This document shows positions 24,801-37,400 of a stretch of 64,000 nt of DNA, piece after piece. Position numbers and translations under genes: made by a program. Where the stretch lies: positions 7,130,001 to 7,194,000 of the forward strand of contig JBAJFE010000026.1 in assembly GCA_037903355.1 (NCBI GenBank), given 5' to 3'. This DNA comes from Trichuris trichiura (taxonomy: Eukaryota; Nematoda; Enoplea; Trichinellida; Trichuridae). Positions within the stretch are counted from its first letter, which is position 1, and each line of letters starts with the position of its first letter. Under the pieces are notes generated by a model. That model worked only from the letters and a program-made list of their open reading frames with translations. It had not been told where the DNA came from and searched no databases.

Positions 24801-25933
24801 GTCTCTGTTGAGATAGGCATTTCAACTTCTCTCGGAAATATTTCAGTGCGTTCTGGCAGCTACAATTTTGGTCGCTCTAAGGGGAATGCTCCTGCAGCTA
24901 CGTCGTCTGCCTAAATTATGGAAATGCTCGAAGCCAGATTTCGTATGTACACTTTTTTCCTTTCCTCTTTAATCTTTGATAATAGGCGAATCCTTTGTTT
25001 CAGCTTATTTGGATAGTTAGCTTCTGTTCTATTATTTTGTTCGATATGAGCTATGGATTGACAGTGAGCTTTGCATTCGTCTTACTGACGATTGTATTCA
25101 AGTCCCAATGGTGATACAGCTTTATTTGCAGTATTATCCCCTTAATTCCACGTTGTTGCTTACAGGGCTGACAGCGTTTGTCTTGGGCGACTAGACGGGT
25201 CAGAAATTTATCAAGGATTAAACTTATACGCAGAAGTAACGTTTCGTTGTATCTATTCATCCTTATCATTCATTTGCCTCATTTCAGGCCAGAGAAATTA
25301 GAGGAATTAAAATCTATCGTTTCGACTCGCCATTGTTCTTTGCCAACGTGGAGTTATTCAAGGAAGGAATGATCAAGCGCACTGGCATTGATCCAATCGC
25401 GATAAGAAAAAGTAAAACTAACGTACGCTACTCTTAATAATTGTTTTAAATAATAAGACAGCATCCCGCCTGCAGGCAGCGGCTGGTCTTGTTGCTGTAA
25501 AAACTGCAAATGAAAATGATTCAACGGCGATTGGACTTTCGGACATTAAGAAGCGGCTACATACAATCGTCATTGATTGTTCCTCTTTCCCATATATTGA
25601 TATGATGGGTGCCGAAGTGATGAGGCAAATCTTCGCGGATTACAAGCGAATTGGCGTTGACGTCATGTTCGCTGCGTGTAAAGGTAGCCGACTTCGTGAC
25701 AACTTTCCAAATCGAGTATGTATTTTTCCTTAGTATCCGTCAGGCAGCTGCTGCAAAGAGCCGGAGTTTTCGATGAAGTGCCAAAAGAATACTTCCACCC
25801 AACCGTGCACGATTCGGTCGTATACGCTCTTCAAAAGAATGGAGAATACGATGCTTTACGGGACGTATACCCTTCCAGCGAGACACTGCGAGTTTCAATT
25901 TGTGACAGCAAAGATGAACTGATCTGCAACTGA
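21803..25933 (+). CDS. SLC26: SLC26-family sulfate/anion transporter
   Basis: Sixteen exons: 21803-21853, 22029-22254, 22730-22840, 22891-23099, 23163-23330, 23381-23536, 23592-23674, 23726-23873, 23937-24050, 24100-24177, 24847-24942, 25004-25110, 25175-25235, 25288-25411, 25480-25683 and 25734-25933. They total 2136 bases, in frame, 711 residues, which is normal for the family. Landmarks in order: ICRPAYNMESFDATF near the N-terminus; the SulP signature region TSGVTVGIFNISQGMAYSIL; NYQVDIVGEVPSG; the transporter-domain motif GLVNTCSSFFSCHPTCASLS; KCVLAATILVALRGM; LGRLDGSEIYQG; and a C-terminal STAS domain with VIDCSSFPYIDMMGAEVM and ending LICN. SLC26 proteins exchange sulfate, chloride, bicarbonate or related anions across membranes; the substrate cannot be told from sequence alone. 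The second intron uses a GC donor. Confidence 0.95.
22255..22729 (+). other. GC-AG intron in the SLC26 gene
   Basis: Exon 2 ends CCCAAG and the intron begins GCAAGT, the classical GC-donor consensus, ending CTTGTAG at 22729. Only this junction gives the conserved SQGMAY in phase. The GT two bases later (AA|GTTGAC) would break the frame. Confidence 0.88.
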
Positions 25934-28900
25934 CACATTCTCTTGCGATGAACGTGCAAGATTTAGCGACGAGAAATAAAGCGAGAGCAACGTAATACGG
26001 GGCAACTTTTTCTTGCTTGAAAACCGTTCCGACATGCGGAATTCGTTTTGAAAAATGTTTGTCCGTAACTTTAATTTATAGAACCTACATTCTACTAATA
26101 GTACGATCTTCTCCATTTACCATCGATTTCTTCTTTCGCGCGTATTTATGCTTTTCTTCTCTTCTAGGACATTGAAACAAAAAGCGGTAGAGTTGCTATT
26201 AACAAAAGGTTACATTGGTATTCGAACATAACGCGTTCGTCTATCATTTCGCGAGTACACGACGGCTTATAGCGGCGCCAACAAGTACCCCTCGATTAGA
26301 TTTACGCTAGTTAATAAACAGTGATGACTCGGAACGCTCAAGAGCACTTGCGTTATTAATTTCAGGTTTCTGCTGTTTCTTAAAAGTAAGAGTTAAGTTA
26401 GAGGACTGTTTACGATTCACGCAATTTTAAGTTGCAGTATGATGGCAATTTCGCCAAACTCCACAGAATTTTGATTATTGGAATTTTGTTCGTGAGAACA
26501 ATACAGTACGGTAAATGATGTGCAAGGTGTAAACCACTTAGCCTTCAAAGGGACTAGTTTCATTTTTTCTAAAAGGCTACATTCCGCCTGATGCTGTTTT
26601 TGTAGGTTTGTAAATCATTTTCTAAGAGAGCTACTCCTCTACTATTAGCCATTCCGTGGCGCGAACAGTACTACGGTTTCTCTAAACAATTTCAACTTGA
26701 ACAACGTCATGACATTTTCTCAGCTTCCCGCCTTAAGTAGCGGTTGTACGTATTGTTGCCAGATTGTCTGTTTCATCAAAATGAACGTGAGTTTCATCCA
26801 AAGAGAGAATGAACGCGATTCGCGGCAACTGCTTTGCAGCCATGAAACGCAGGACTGCTTTAAAGCAAACGCTGACGATAGATTTTCTGGAGAAGGTTTG
26901 ACTCTATGTTGTGTTCGTATAGCGTAAATATGAGCTTCGGTTCAAAGACTAAAGGTTTGAATACTGGCAGACTAAGACAAAGAGATAAATACAGTACATC
27001 CTCAATTATCCGAACTGCTCGCAACGGTTAGTTCGGATAATCTACGTTGTACTGTGTTTGCAATAACTTAGTTTTTTAAATAATTATTAAGTGTATCCTG
27101 CTAGGATTAGCGACATGTGCTGCATAAGTCTTTAAGACGTTGCCAACGTAATCAACAACGGTTTTTGTCTCACCAGTCTCTTCTTGATCTTATGAGCTGT
27201 CGGATAATTGAGATTTCATTTATCCATTCGTCTTGGTCTCCAAGTATTCAAGGCTTTACTTCTTGAACAGTTCCTTTCCAACTTTCCTTTCATGTACATA
27301 ACAGAGTCGCAAGCCCACAACTGCAGCTGCAATGGAAATGAGGAAATGTTTTCATACGAAAAGGAGTTGATAAGAGTCTTCTCTTAATATAATTCTAGTT
27401 CCTGTTTACTAGCGTACCGCACGTAGTCTTTTACATGGTAAACATATAGAAGATGAGCGATTGCGCCGTGCCATCGTTTTTTTGTCAGAACAGTGTTATT
27501 TCGGGAAAGAACTTCTTAATGCCCTATAGAATTTTTTCTCGCTTTGTTGGAAAGACATCGCTATGTTGCCAACAGCTGAAGTTGCTTGCACATTGTTTCC
27601 ATTGACATTTTCGTTGCCAGAATTATAAAAACCGCTAAAACTTGTGGGAAAGTTTTTCTTCTCCCATTAATCATTCCAACTGCCTTTAGTGAACTTTTTA
27701 AAGAAACCGCAATGTCGAAATTTTGTAGCTTAACGCACGTTTGCTTCGGCGAGTGGTTTCTGGAATGGACTTTCTTTTCCCTGTAGGGAAACAATGAGAT
27801 ACTGCGTTTAATATTTGAATTTATAGCATTCCATCGACCATTTAACCTATCAGTCTAATAGCCGGCAATTGTCTAAACTGCGCTAGGTGGTTTTCAAGTT
27901 GGTCGATCGATAGAAATTTAATTTGCATAACTAAACTTGCTTAACGTTCAGAAATGTTCTCCTTTTCGATGTTACTTGCCACGAATGACTTGCCGGGGAA
28001 ATTGTTACTATTAATAGTTGCATAGTTGAAAAACATCAATTATTTTCGCTTTAGTGCATTTGCCGTGCCCAATGATCGACTTACGAACGAATTACAAATG
28101 AACGCTCTTCGTGGCATGTATATATAATTCATAGCAGGTTAGTTATAGCACACGAGCGCAAAACTACTGTTCCTTAATCATTTGATAGATTAGATAAAAT
28201 TGCCGCCAGTGGTTTGAGGCTGCTATGGACAAAAATAGCATCGTGCTTTCTTCATTGAATACTGAACTATTAATATTCGCTACGCTATGGGCATCATCAA
28301 TTTAGTTGGTCGCCATTTTTCCAGTTCATAAATGCTAAAAATGCTTCCTCGGAAGAGGCTGCAGTTGGCATGATTGTCTGCCAGCGGCAATGTTGCGGCG
28401 TGATGATAGTTACGCCGTTTCCAAATGAGAACAATCACGAGCAGTTTAATTTTGAAAACATACTACAACAACCAAGCAGCCCTCGCACTGTCGCTTGCAT
28501 TGTTGCATATCTTGACCGGTTTGTCTAGAAACGCGTAAAAGTAAAACGTATGTGGCAACTTTCCGAGCCAATTAATGACTTTTTTCTTATTTATTCAAAA
28601 CAAAACTTTACTGCTATTGTATGTCACTACCGTACAGACTTCGGTCGAGCCTTTGTGACTAACGCAATTAATGGGGCCACTTTCCGTCAACGCATTGCAA
28701 ACAAGCTACTTCGTTAATCGTTTGTTTACTTGAAGCACCTTTTTAAAAAAATTTTCGGTTTCTTTATCGAAAGCTTTTCAAATCTGTGATTCCACCTTTA
28801 TTGGCCAAAGTCTGGAAACTCAGCAGAAGAACAGTTCAGTCGGTAGTTGGCTCGTCCTCAAGAAATTTTTGGAAACCTTAACCTCCTATAATAGTTATAA

Positions 28901-28937
28901 AAAGTAAGTTTTTAAGTTTCTTTATTATTTTGTACAG
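25934..28937. other. gene-free stretch downstream of SLC26
   Basis: Three kilobases without a convincing exon on either strand. The open frames at 26697-26927 and 27561-27794 lack splice context. The only clear structure is the small palindromic element at 26991-27055. Confidence 0.5.
26991..27055. mobile_element. 65-base palindromic MITE, pogo/Tigger-like ends
   Basis: The element runs from ACAGTACATCCTCAATTATC to TACGTTGTACTGT. Its halves are reverse complements around ATTATCCGAACT / AGTTCGGATAAT. The end style (CAGTAC and TTATCCGA) recalls terminal repeats of pogo/Tigger transposons, by memory only. Confidence 0.55.
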
Positions 28938-29968
28938 GCGTGGCCGTTAAACGAAGGCACAAGGTTTACGAAGTTTTCGAGACAGCAGCACCTCCTATCA
29001 TCACAGCAGATCATAATTACGTCATTTATGCTCCAAAAAAACTGCTGACAAGATGCGCCTTTACCGCGAAAGGTCCGTAAATAATTTCGCTTCCAATAAA
29101 CGATGATATCCGGCCAAATTAGTAATGAAATTTAAAAGAACCGTTTTGAAAAGGCCACATTTTCAACGCTTATCGTTTTCGTTGTCGGCGCAGTTTGTTA
29201 AAAAGCAATGTCAGCCTGCGGGATATACAATATCAACAGAAAAAGTGCTGCTAAACAATTCGACAAAGAAAATCTTATATCCGCACCCGCAAAGCTTTGT
29301 TGGCATTAAACGCCCTTACAACAATGCTAGAACAGCATTGCTTGCCGTGTGACCACGTTTTACTACTGCTTTTACCAAAAAGTTTCGTTTAAGCGGATAG
29401 CTTTTAGTGATCGCTCGCCAAATACGGGACGGAGAGAATTCTGCATAGTACAAATCTTTTTCCAAAAACGATTTGACTTTAAAGAACATCAAAGTATTTG
29501 CATTCAACGAAAAGTGGGTGTGAACGTTACTACTCTTACCAAGTGTACTTGCAAATCACTTTTTATTGCACATACTGTAAGCAGGCGTTAAGGTTTTAAT
29601 TGATGATTCTCGTCAGTTCGGCTATTGGTTTCCCGAAATAGACATTCAAGTTTATTTGAAGATTGCGTTTGCATGCATAAGCGGTGTTCGATTGAACTCG
29701 CTTAACCGGCAAGGACGATGGCCGCCGGGCCTTGCCGCTGTATTGGTGTTTCGGCCGTTTCGCTTAAATGGATTACGGCGGCTTAATTGCAGTCGTTTTG
29801 ACCGCGAGACTGCCCTTCAGCCGCCCGGCGGATTGCTTTGTAATCTTCTTGTTTCACGTTTACAATTTTTGTAGACGCCGCAGGCAACATCACACCATAC
29901 CTTTCGAAACGGAAGTTCAACTTGTGCGGCAACGCGATAGGTCGCTTGAAGAAACGCCGGAAGTGTAA
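28938..29968 (+). CDS. possible two-exon coding fragment, unrecognised
   Basis: Exon 28938-29072 follows TGTACAG and is open for 44 codons in its phase (VAVKRRHKVYEVFETAAPP and so on), ending AAAG|GTCCGT. Exon 29793-29968 follows AATTGCAG, joins in phase, and encodes a short hydrophobic stretch (CFVIFLFHVYNFC), a basic RRRRQ and an acidic end before TAA. The first exon must be preceded by another, which I could not find. No family is recognised. The phase match could be chance (about one in three), so this is a weak call. Confidence 0.33.
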
Positions 29969-31456
29969 CCATTGCCAGTTGTTTACCTATACGATATCTC
30001 GTGTAAGCATTAAGACGTCCCAAATCGGTAAGTCATAATTTTTCAACTTTATCTACGCTGCATGTATCGATAGACCAGTAGTTAGTCCAGCGCAATATTT
30101 CACTTTACCAGCGTTGGGGTTCATTCGTAATTTAGTTGCTGAAGTTTTTTTTTGACTAATAGCAAAAACAAGCGAACTAAATGGAACGGGTCCGGCCGCT
30201 GTGGCGATGAAATTCCATGCAAGCGGAAAGAACAATACAGACTAGCGTTAACTCTTGAAAAATTACTTCATTTTAACGCTGTTTACATGTCATACTTTTC
30301 TTACGCGACAAAAAGCGTTTATTGAGCGTAAAAATGGGCAGCAAAGTCTTTGGCGCGAGATTGGACCTGTCGCCCGCGTCGAATGTAACAGCATATGGCT
30401 AAGATGTTTGGGCAGCATCCACTACTACGTTCAACACCGACGATGGGGCCAGCTGCCTTTCGAAAGCTTTGTTCATTTTTAAGCTCTTTATACGCTTTGC
30501 GCCTTGTATAGAAATAGCGTTTATTCATCCACACCTTTAGGCTATATATTATTGCATACGAGAAGTAGCAATACTTTCAAAGTGGTTTTCCAGATCGTCC
30601 ATAATAAGCCAATTGTTCCTTTATTTTATTCCACGAACATTGTGTAGCTGTTAGGCAAATCATTGCTGTCCATTTTAGCATTACGATTTTTCCCTTCTGT
30701 AGGTTTTTGATTTTCAGGAGTATAAATTGTTCATATGTTTACTCACCGCTGTTGAACCAGTGTTAGCATGCCTCGTCATTTTGTCGTCGGAAAGTTGCCA
30801 ATGCATTTCGTACTTAAACATAAGTCCGTCGTTGTAGCATATAATCCATTATCCGCTTGGGTATTTGCTTCCACGGGTTCGTTGTTAATAGTGCTGAACG
30901 TACCTCCGTTCCTAACTGCTTTTATCCACGATATATAAGCGAGTAGAGCCTATCTTGACTTCAACGTCCGTTGGCGTTTGGAAAGACGAGAAAATATAGA
31001 AGTTGGCGTTTTCCACCTGCGCATTTTCGCGAGCTGACATTCAGTCGGTACGACAAAAAGACCGTACCGTCAATTTCTCAATTCTGACGCCTACCTAACA
31101 TGTACACTTGTTTAGTTTCCACACAGCCGGTTCAGATTACGCTTTAGCTGCTAAAAGCGTTGAGGCCACATATTTTCCACGTGTCCGCATTAGTAGCGTC
31201 GTATTTTTAATTTAAAAAGAAGCCGTTTAGCTGCCGGGCATACTGTGTATGAATTTCGTCGTTTTTTTTTCATTGAAAAAAGTTTCGAAACCAACGTCAG
31301 CGTATTTATGAAAATTTTTCAGCTGACGTTCTCTTAAATCGCTTCATTTTTATTCTTAAACTTATGCACGCATTCTTCGTTTCAAGTTTAACCAAAGTGC
31401 GCTTGCTAAGTAGTTGTGAAGTTCTATTGTTGCCAAATGCTTTTCAGCTATCAAAA
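29969..31456. other. gene-free stretch before transportin
   Basis: No exon with a recognisable product. The last few hundred bases should contain the transportin promoter and 5' untranslated region. Short overlapping frames on both strands near 30250-30530 show no family resemblance. Confidence 0.5.
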
Positions 31457-34400
31457 ATGAACAGCGCTGATTCATCCGAACTCGACTATTCAATCGACGA
31501 GGCCGAACTGCAGTCATTGCTGAAGCTGTTGCGCGATTCCCAATGTGCCAATACCGAAGTTCATCGAACAGTGCATAAGGTTTGGTCGTCATAAGCCGCG
31601 ATTACGTTCCCCTTTCGCAAAGTGCCGTTTATTTTCAGCAAGTTGAAAGTCTTTCCGGAAATCCAAAGTTCTCATATTATCTTGTACACGTTATGGTCAA
31701 CATGACAGAGATAGGTTCGTTTTCTTTCGCGCTAAGCGTAGCTCCTAAAATTCGTATCTGCGCTACGACTGTTCCGACTTAATTCCAAGTTCGTATTTAA
31801 TCTGTATGCGTACAAAATTTGACGGGCTATTCGCATCAGCCCGCAGCATTCCAACGCCGTACTCATTTTTTGCTCAGTCATTTCTGTATTCCTTCTTTAA
31901 GAGGGTGTACTAATTAATTGTGTGCAATAAGACCAGTTTTAAAATGACGCGAAGAGTCAGTCTTCACGCTAAGTCTGTAATCCATAATTTTACCTTTTTA
32001 AGGATTGAAATATTATAAATAAGCTTCAGTGTTTTCAAATTGCTTCAGTATGAAAAGATGTTTTCTCGGCTATGCGCCTTACGGTCATACTGTAACTTTG
32101 CGGCCTTCTGCTCTTACCTTATCTAAAGCTAAGCTTAAGTATAAAGCTTATATTTTAAGTTAGGCTTAGGTAAGGGCAGAACAGAATAGCCGGCATGTTT
32201 CCAAGCATGATCAGAGCAGAATGGGCGCATATTTAACAGAAAGGAACCTGCAAATCTTAAACGGCGAGGCGCGTAACCGACCAGACCCGCGAAAACCTTA
32301 AAGGGACAATTAAAACAAAAACTGTGCAACATTTTTAATAGTCTTAATGCTGTAAACAATTCACCCGACATATTTAAATTATTTGTCAATTTCAAATTAG
32401 CTTACGATAGTTTTTTAATCAAAATCGCCTAAGTGCGTCGAAACGTAAATGTAATTGGTTGGCCATCACGTTGCCTTCCAATTCAGCTTTAAGAAATAGT
32501 ATTTTTCTTGCAAAGCGCCCTCTGTTCTTTTTCTTTGTTGACAAAGGTTTCATGACCTTATTAGGAAAGCAAAATAGATTTTTTAGATTGGGGTTCCGTC
32601 GATGGTTGGCAATTGCAGTGATTGCCGCTTTTTAAGCGCCTATGATGTCATCGGTTCTTGATTGTCTTTGAGGTTCATTAATGCATATGAAAGCTAGCAG
32701 AATTCGTATTATTTATCAAGTATGCTAATGGAAAGACGAGACGAGCGTACATAAGAGCTTCTTGAGTCGCTCTGTAAGTGTGCGTATTCTTTTTTTCATT
32801 TAGACTGCAGTACCCGCGCTTTGGCTGGTTTAATATTGAAAGGCAATATTCGTCGTCATTGGGATAGCTTCAGTAACTCCTTGCGAAGCTACATTCGTAA
32901 CCAATGCCTGAAAGCAATATCCGTTCCGGAGAAAGGGATTGTATCGGCGGCTGGCGTTCTCATAACTACAATTGTTGCCTGCGAGAAGTTGGCATGTTGG
33001 CCCGATCTGATAAAGCACATGCTAAACATACTGAATACAGGCAACGTTGAGATAATTCAGGTTTTCCACGCTTCGACAATGCCCTTATATGAGCTTATAT
33101 ATTTCTTTTCTTTCAACTTTCAGGCTGCATTCAGCGTGTTGGAAAAAATATGCGAAGATTGCATAGATTACGAGGAAACGGACAGAGCTGATGTAATCGA
33201 GGCGCTTTTGCCCAATATTTTGCCATTCGTCCAACATAGCAGCGTTACTTTGCGGTATGATTCAAGTTTATCCCTTAAAATTACATTCGGCCACGATTTT
33301 AGCGAGTTGGCGTTGCGTTGCATCAACTGCTTCCTGTCGTTTCCGTCGCCTTTGCTTCAGATGCACGTGACAGAGCAATTTTTGGAATGCATTTTTTCGC
33401 GAGCCAACGATCCGGAAGCGTCGATTCAAAAGGAGCTTTGCCGTGCGCTTACCTACCTGCTCGAGGCTCACATTGACAAGATCGCTCCGTGCTTACCTCA
33501 AATTGTTTCCTATATGATACAGAAGACTCAAGCACGTTTTTATGCACTTACAACTTTGCGGAAAATATTGTGTTTTCTTTTCAAGGATGAAGACGAAGAC
33601 ATCGTTTTGGAAGCTTGCGAATTTTGGTTCAATTTCACCGAGGCGCCGCACTATTGCAAAACGTTGCTTCTGCCTCGTCTTAACGAAATTGTTCCCTCGC
33701 TGGTTCGCTGTATGCGTTATACGGAGGAAGATTTGGCTCTGTTGAAGGTGCGGTTTCGTCCAAGCATGTCGGCTTTCATTGTTTTTCTCTCAGTTCAACA
33801 TCGAGTGCGATCAAAACGTCCCCGATCGAGAGGAGGACATTCGGCCTCCGGTTCGAAGAGGCAAACCTGCGCATGGAATCTCCTTTACCGACGAGGACGT
33901 AAGTTTTCTTCCCCATTTTGCTCTTTTCGTAATTTTGAAAACAATGATTAAAACCCAAATCACAATTGAGCATTGCAATGATTTTCATCGCTAGATAGTA
34001 TATGAGCCGTTTTACTGCTTCTTACTCCACTTCTTTACCCGCTCGATTCGTTACGTCATTTTTGTCCTACAATTACAGGTGAACATTGAGGACGCTCTTG
34101 ACGATGACTACGCGAGCGGTTGGAATATTCGTAAGTTCACTCGTACTGCTTTTTTCCGTTTCAAAATCTGTTGTCTTTTAGGCAAATGCGCCGCGGCATC
34201 GTTGGACGTTTTCGCGAGCCTGTTTGGGAGAGATTTGCTTCCGGTAATCATTCCAATTTTGGACAACGGTCTTCGTCACGAGGATTGGCTAGTAAAAGAA
34301 GCGACCATTTTGGCTTTGGGCGCCATTGCCGAAGGGTGTACGAATGCGCTTTCGCCTCATTTACCAACGTTGGTTCCCTATCTGATCGAGTGCATGAGTG

Positions 34401-37400
34401 ATCCACTTGTATTGATACGATCGATTTGTTGCTGGACATTGAGTCGTTACTGTTACTGGGTGATTCAAAATCCTCAGGAAGACGTGTTTGAACCGTTGTT
34501 GCGCCAAGTGAGAGCCTTATACCCGTTATGCGCTTAGGTAATCTCTTTTGCATAGTTGTTGATCCGTATACTCGATCCGAACAAGAAAGTCCAAGAAGCC
34601 GCCTGCAGCGCTTTGGCTACGCTCGAAGAGGAAGCATGCATGGCTTTAGTTCCATACTTGGACGAGATTGTACAAGCCTTGTGCGAGGCCGCCAGAAAGT
34701 ATCAAGTAATCTGATTGACCATCTCTGTTCGGGCGGTTTTTACGCTCCTTTTTCTCAAGGCCAGAAATATTCTCATTTTGTACGACGCAATTGGTACGCT
34801 AGCAGATTCAGTTGGCAGTTACTTGAACAATCCGGTCAGCTTAGTCGACCTAATAGGTATCGTTTTTATTTGGTGCCATTTTAGGACTACATCTCAAGCC
34901 TAATGCCAATGTTGATTGAAAAATGGAATGCCTTGAAGGACAATGATCGTGAAGTGTTCTCGCTGTTGGAGGTAAGAAACACGCTATATATATATATATA
35001 TATATATATATGAGCATGTATATAGCGTATTTACGTTTTTTTTCTTTCAGTGCTTTTCTAGTCTGGTCATCGCTATGCAAAATGGTTTTTTGCCATACGG
35101 AGAACCCGTCTTTTCTCGTTGCGTTAAAATGATAGAAGAAAATATGCCCGAAAAAGCGGTACGTTGCCGCTTCGTTTATTTTTCGACTTAAGCGCACTAT
35201 TTTCAAACTTATCGTTGACCGCTTTCATTGTAGATACATACAGGGACTGGCGAGTCCGTGGATTGGATAGATCGCGACTTTTTAATCATAGCTTTGGATC
35301 TCTTGAGCAGTCTGATTGAAGGTTTAGGCTCGGCTTTGCAAGAATTGGCGGGAAAAATGGATGTCATAGCCTTGCTTTATCTAACCGTTCAGGTTGGGTT
35401 GCATATCCATTACCGTATTACCCGTTATGCAAATTTTTATTCCAGGACGTGTCGCCTGAGGTGCGTCAGAGCTCTTTTGCTCTTTTGGGTGATTTGGCAA
35501 AGGCTTGTTGGCCTCTGGTGAAGCCTCACACTGGTAATGCCCAATTCATTGCTCGTCATTACGCCGCGTAAAAGCTTTTCTTTTGCTTGTAGATTTTTTC
35601 CTGCTGGCAATTAGTCACAATATCAATCCGGACTTTGTATCCGTTTGCAACAACGCGGTATGGGCGCTTGGCGAAATGACAGTACACTTGGGCACCGATT
35701 TGAAGCCTTACGTCAAGGCGTTTGTCGGCCCGCTTCTTCAAATCATGGGAAGAGCAGACGTTTCAAAAACATTAGTTGAAAATGCAGGTACGTAGGGGGT
35801 ACGGTAAACAAAATCGATCGCTTTAAGGTTTAAGTTGAAAAATGCCGCGCTAGAAATTTCGTGGGCTAATTGGAACCTTTTTTTTAAAAACTTTTTATCT
35901 CAACAACTCCAATTCACCAAAGTAGGCATAACGTCCCGACTAACGCAATGGCCCCAACGTGGTTACGGTAGTATCTAAAGGAAAGGTAGGGTGAATACGC
36001 AGGATGTTTAAGGCCACTGATGCCCACGACCAAGGTACTGAAAGCTTTGTAAGCCTACGACCACTTAAGCTCAAACAGTAACGCTACAAAAGACGTTTTA
36101 TTTGTCCTCCAAGAAAAAAGTGATAAGAGGCTTACGGCTTGTAGGCAGAGAGGCGATTGTGATGCAAATTTTTCAACTGAAAAATGTTCGCAATTTCTAT
36201 CGCAGCGACTTGATATTGATATACTATGGCTGCTCCAATGCTGCGGCTTTTGGTTAAGTCTTTTAAAATGCATTTTTTAAGTTCTTTGACAAAAGTTCTA
36301 ATCACTAAGGTGAAACATTGCTCGTCTGCTAACCAATTCGGTCCATGATTTTTATTTTTTTATTTTTTTAGTTTTTTAAAGTTAAATAATTGAACTAGGC
36401 TATTCTGTACGATTACCGAATGGCAGTTCGAGATTAGTTTACCTTAAGAATTTGCTTGCATAGTTTGCTTGATAACGGAGCGGTCGCCAAGTTGACCAAA
36501 CTTGTTGTGGTACGATTACGAAGTCAACAGAGGACTGGCGAACGCGCAGAACATTTAGCCTTCAAGCTATGGCGCCATCGCTCATTCTTCTCCGCCGAGA
36601 ATGTACTCTTCAGCTTAATTTCGTCTTGCTTTTATTTTCTTAACATTTTTTGCCTTTACAACTAAGCGCGCGGCGTCAACAGTATGGCAAAGATTAATTG
36701 TCGGCAAAAACCGATAAAGTCGTACATTAACGCTTCGCGTCGTGGCGCGAAGTTAGCGGTTTATTAGAGTTTTGGTTATCCACATTTTTTGCTCAGGCTT
36801 TCGCCGCCGCTTAGCGGCTAATCTGTACATACAACAATACTTTACGACGTTGTTCTGGTTCCTTTCTTTTTTCGCGTAGGCGAATGCAAGATTTGCTGAA
36901 CTTTTGAAAACTGGCGTAGAGCATAAGCATCCTTTGCTTATGGTTGGTGTTGTCAATTTCTTGATCCCTTTAATGGCTCAAAACGAGGCAGTGTTTTCGG
37001 TTATTCGAAATTATTTGATTACAGTAATCCGTTAATGCAACCTGCTTATCTTTTTTACTAGCGTCTAAGAGGAGAGTGAATTTTTTCGCCGCTTCAGAGG
37101 AAGCAAAAGATAAACGCCTGATAGAATTTGAATAATTGTAGTTATTTACGAATCGCTGAGCAGGCTGCCCAGTTCGTATAAATTATGTATGCTTATTGTT
37201 GACCGATCGTTAATTCAGCTACGCGAAATCAATATATATATATGTAAGCGCAAAAATTATTCAAGAAATTGCGAAGGCTGTAATGTTGGTATCAGGCAAC
37301 CCCCTATTTCGGGATTGATTTTATCGGTTTACAAAGTCTCCCCTTTGATTTGCGGTGGACTGCTCATTGCTTGTGTCAGCATTGCCTTACTCAGGGCCCA

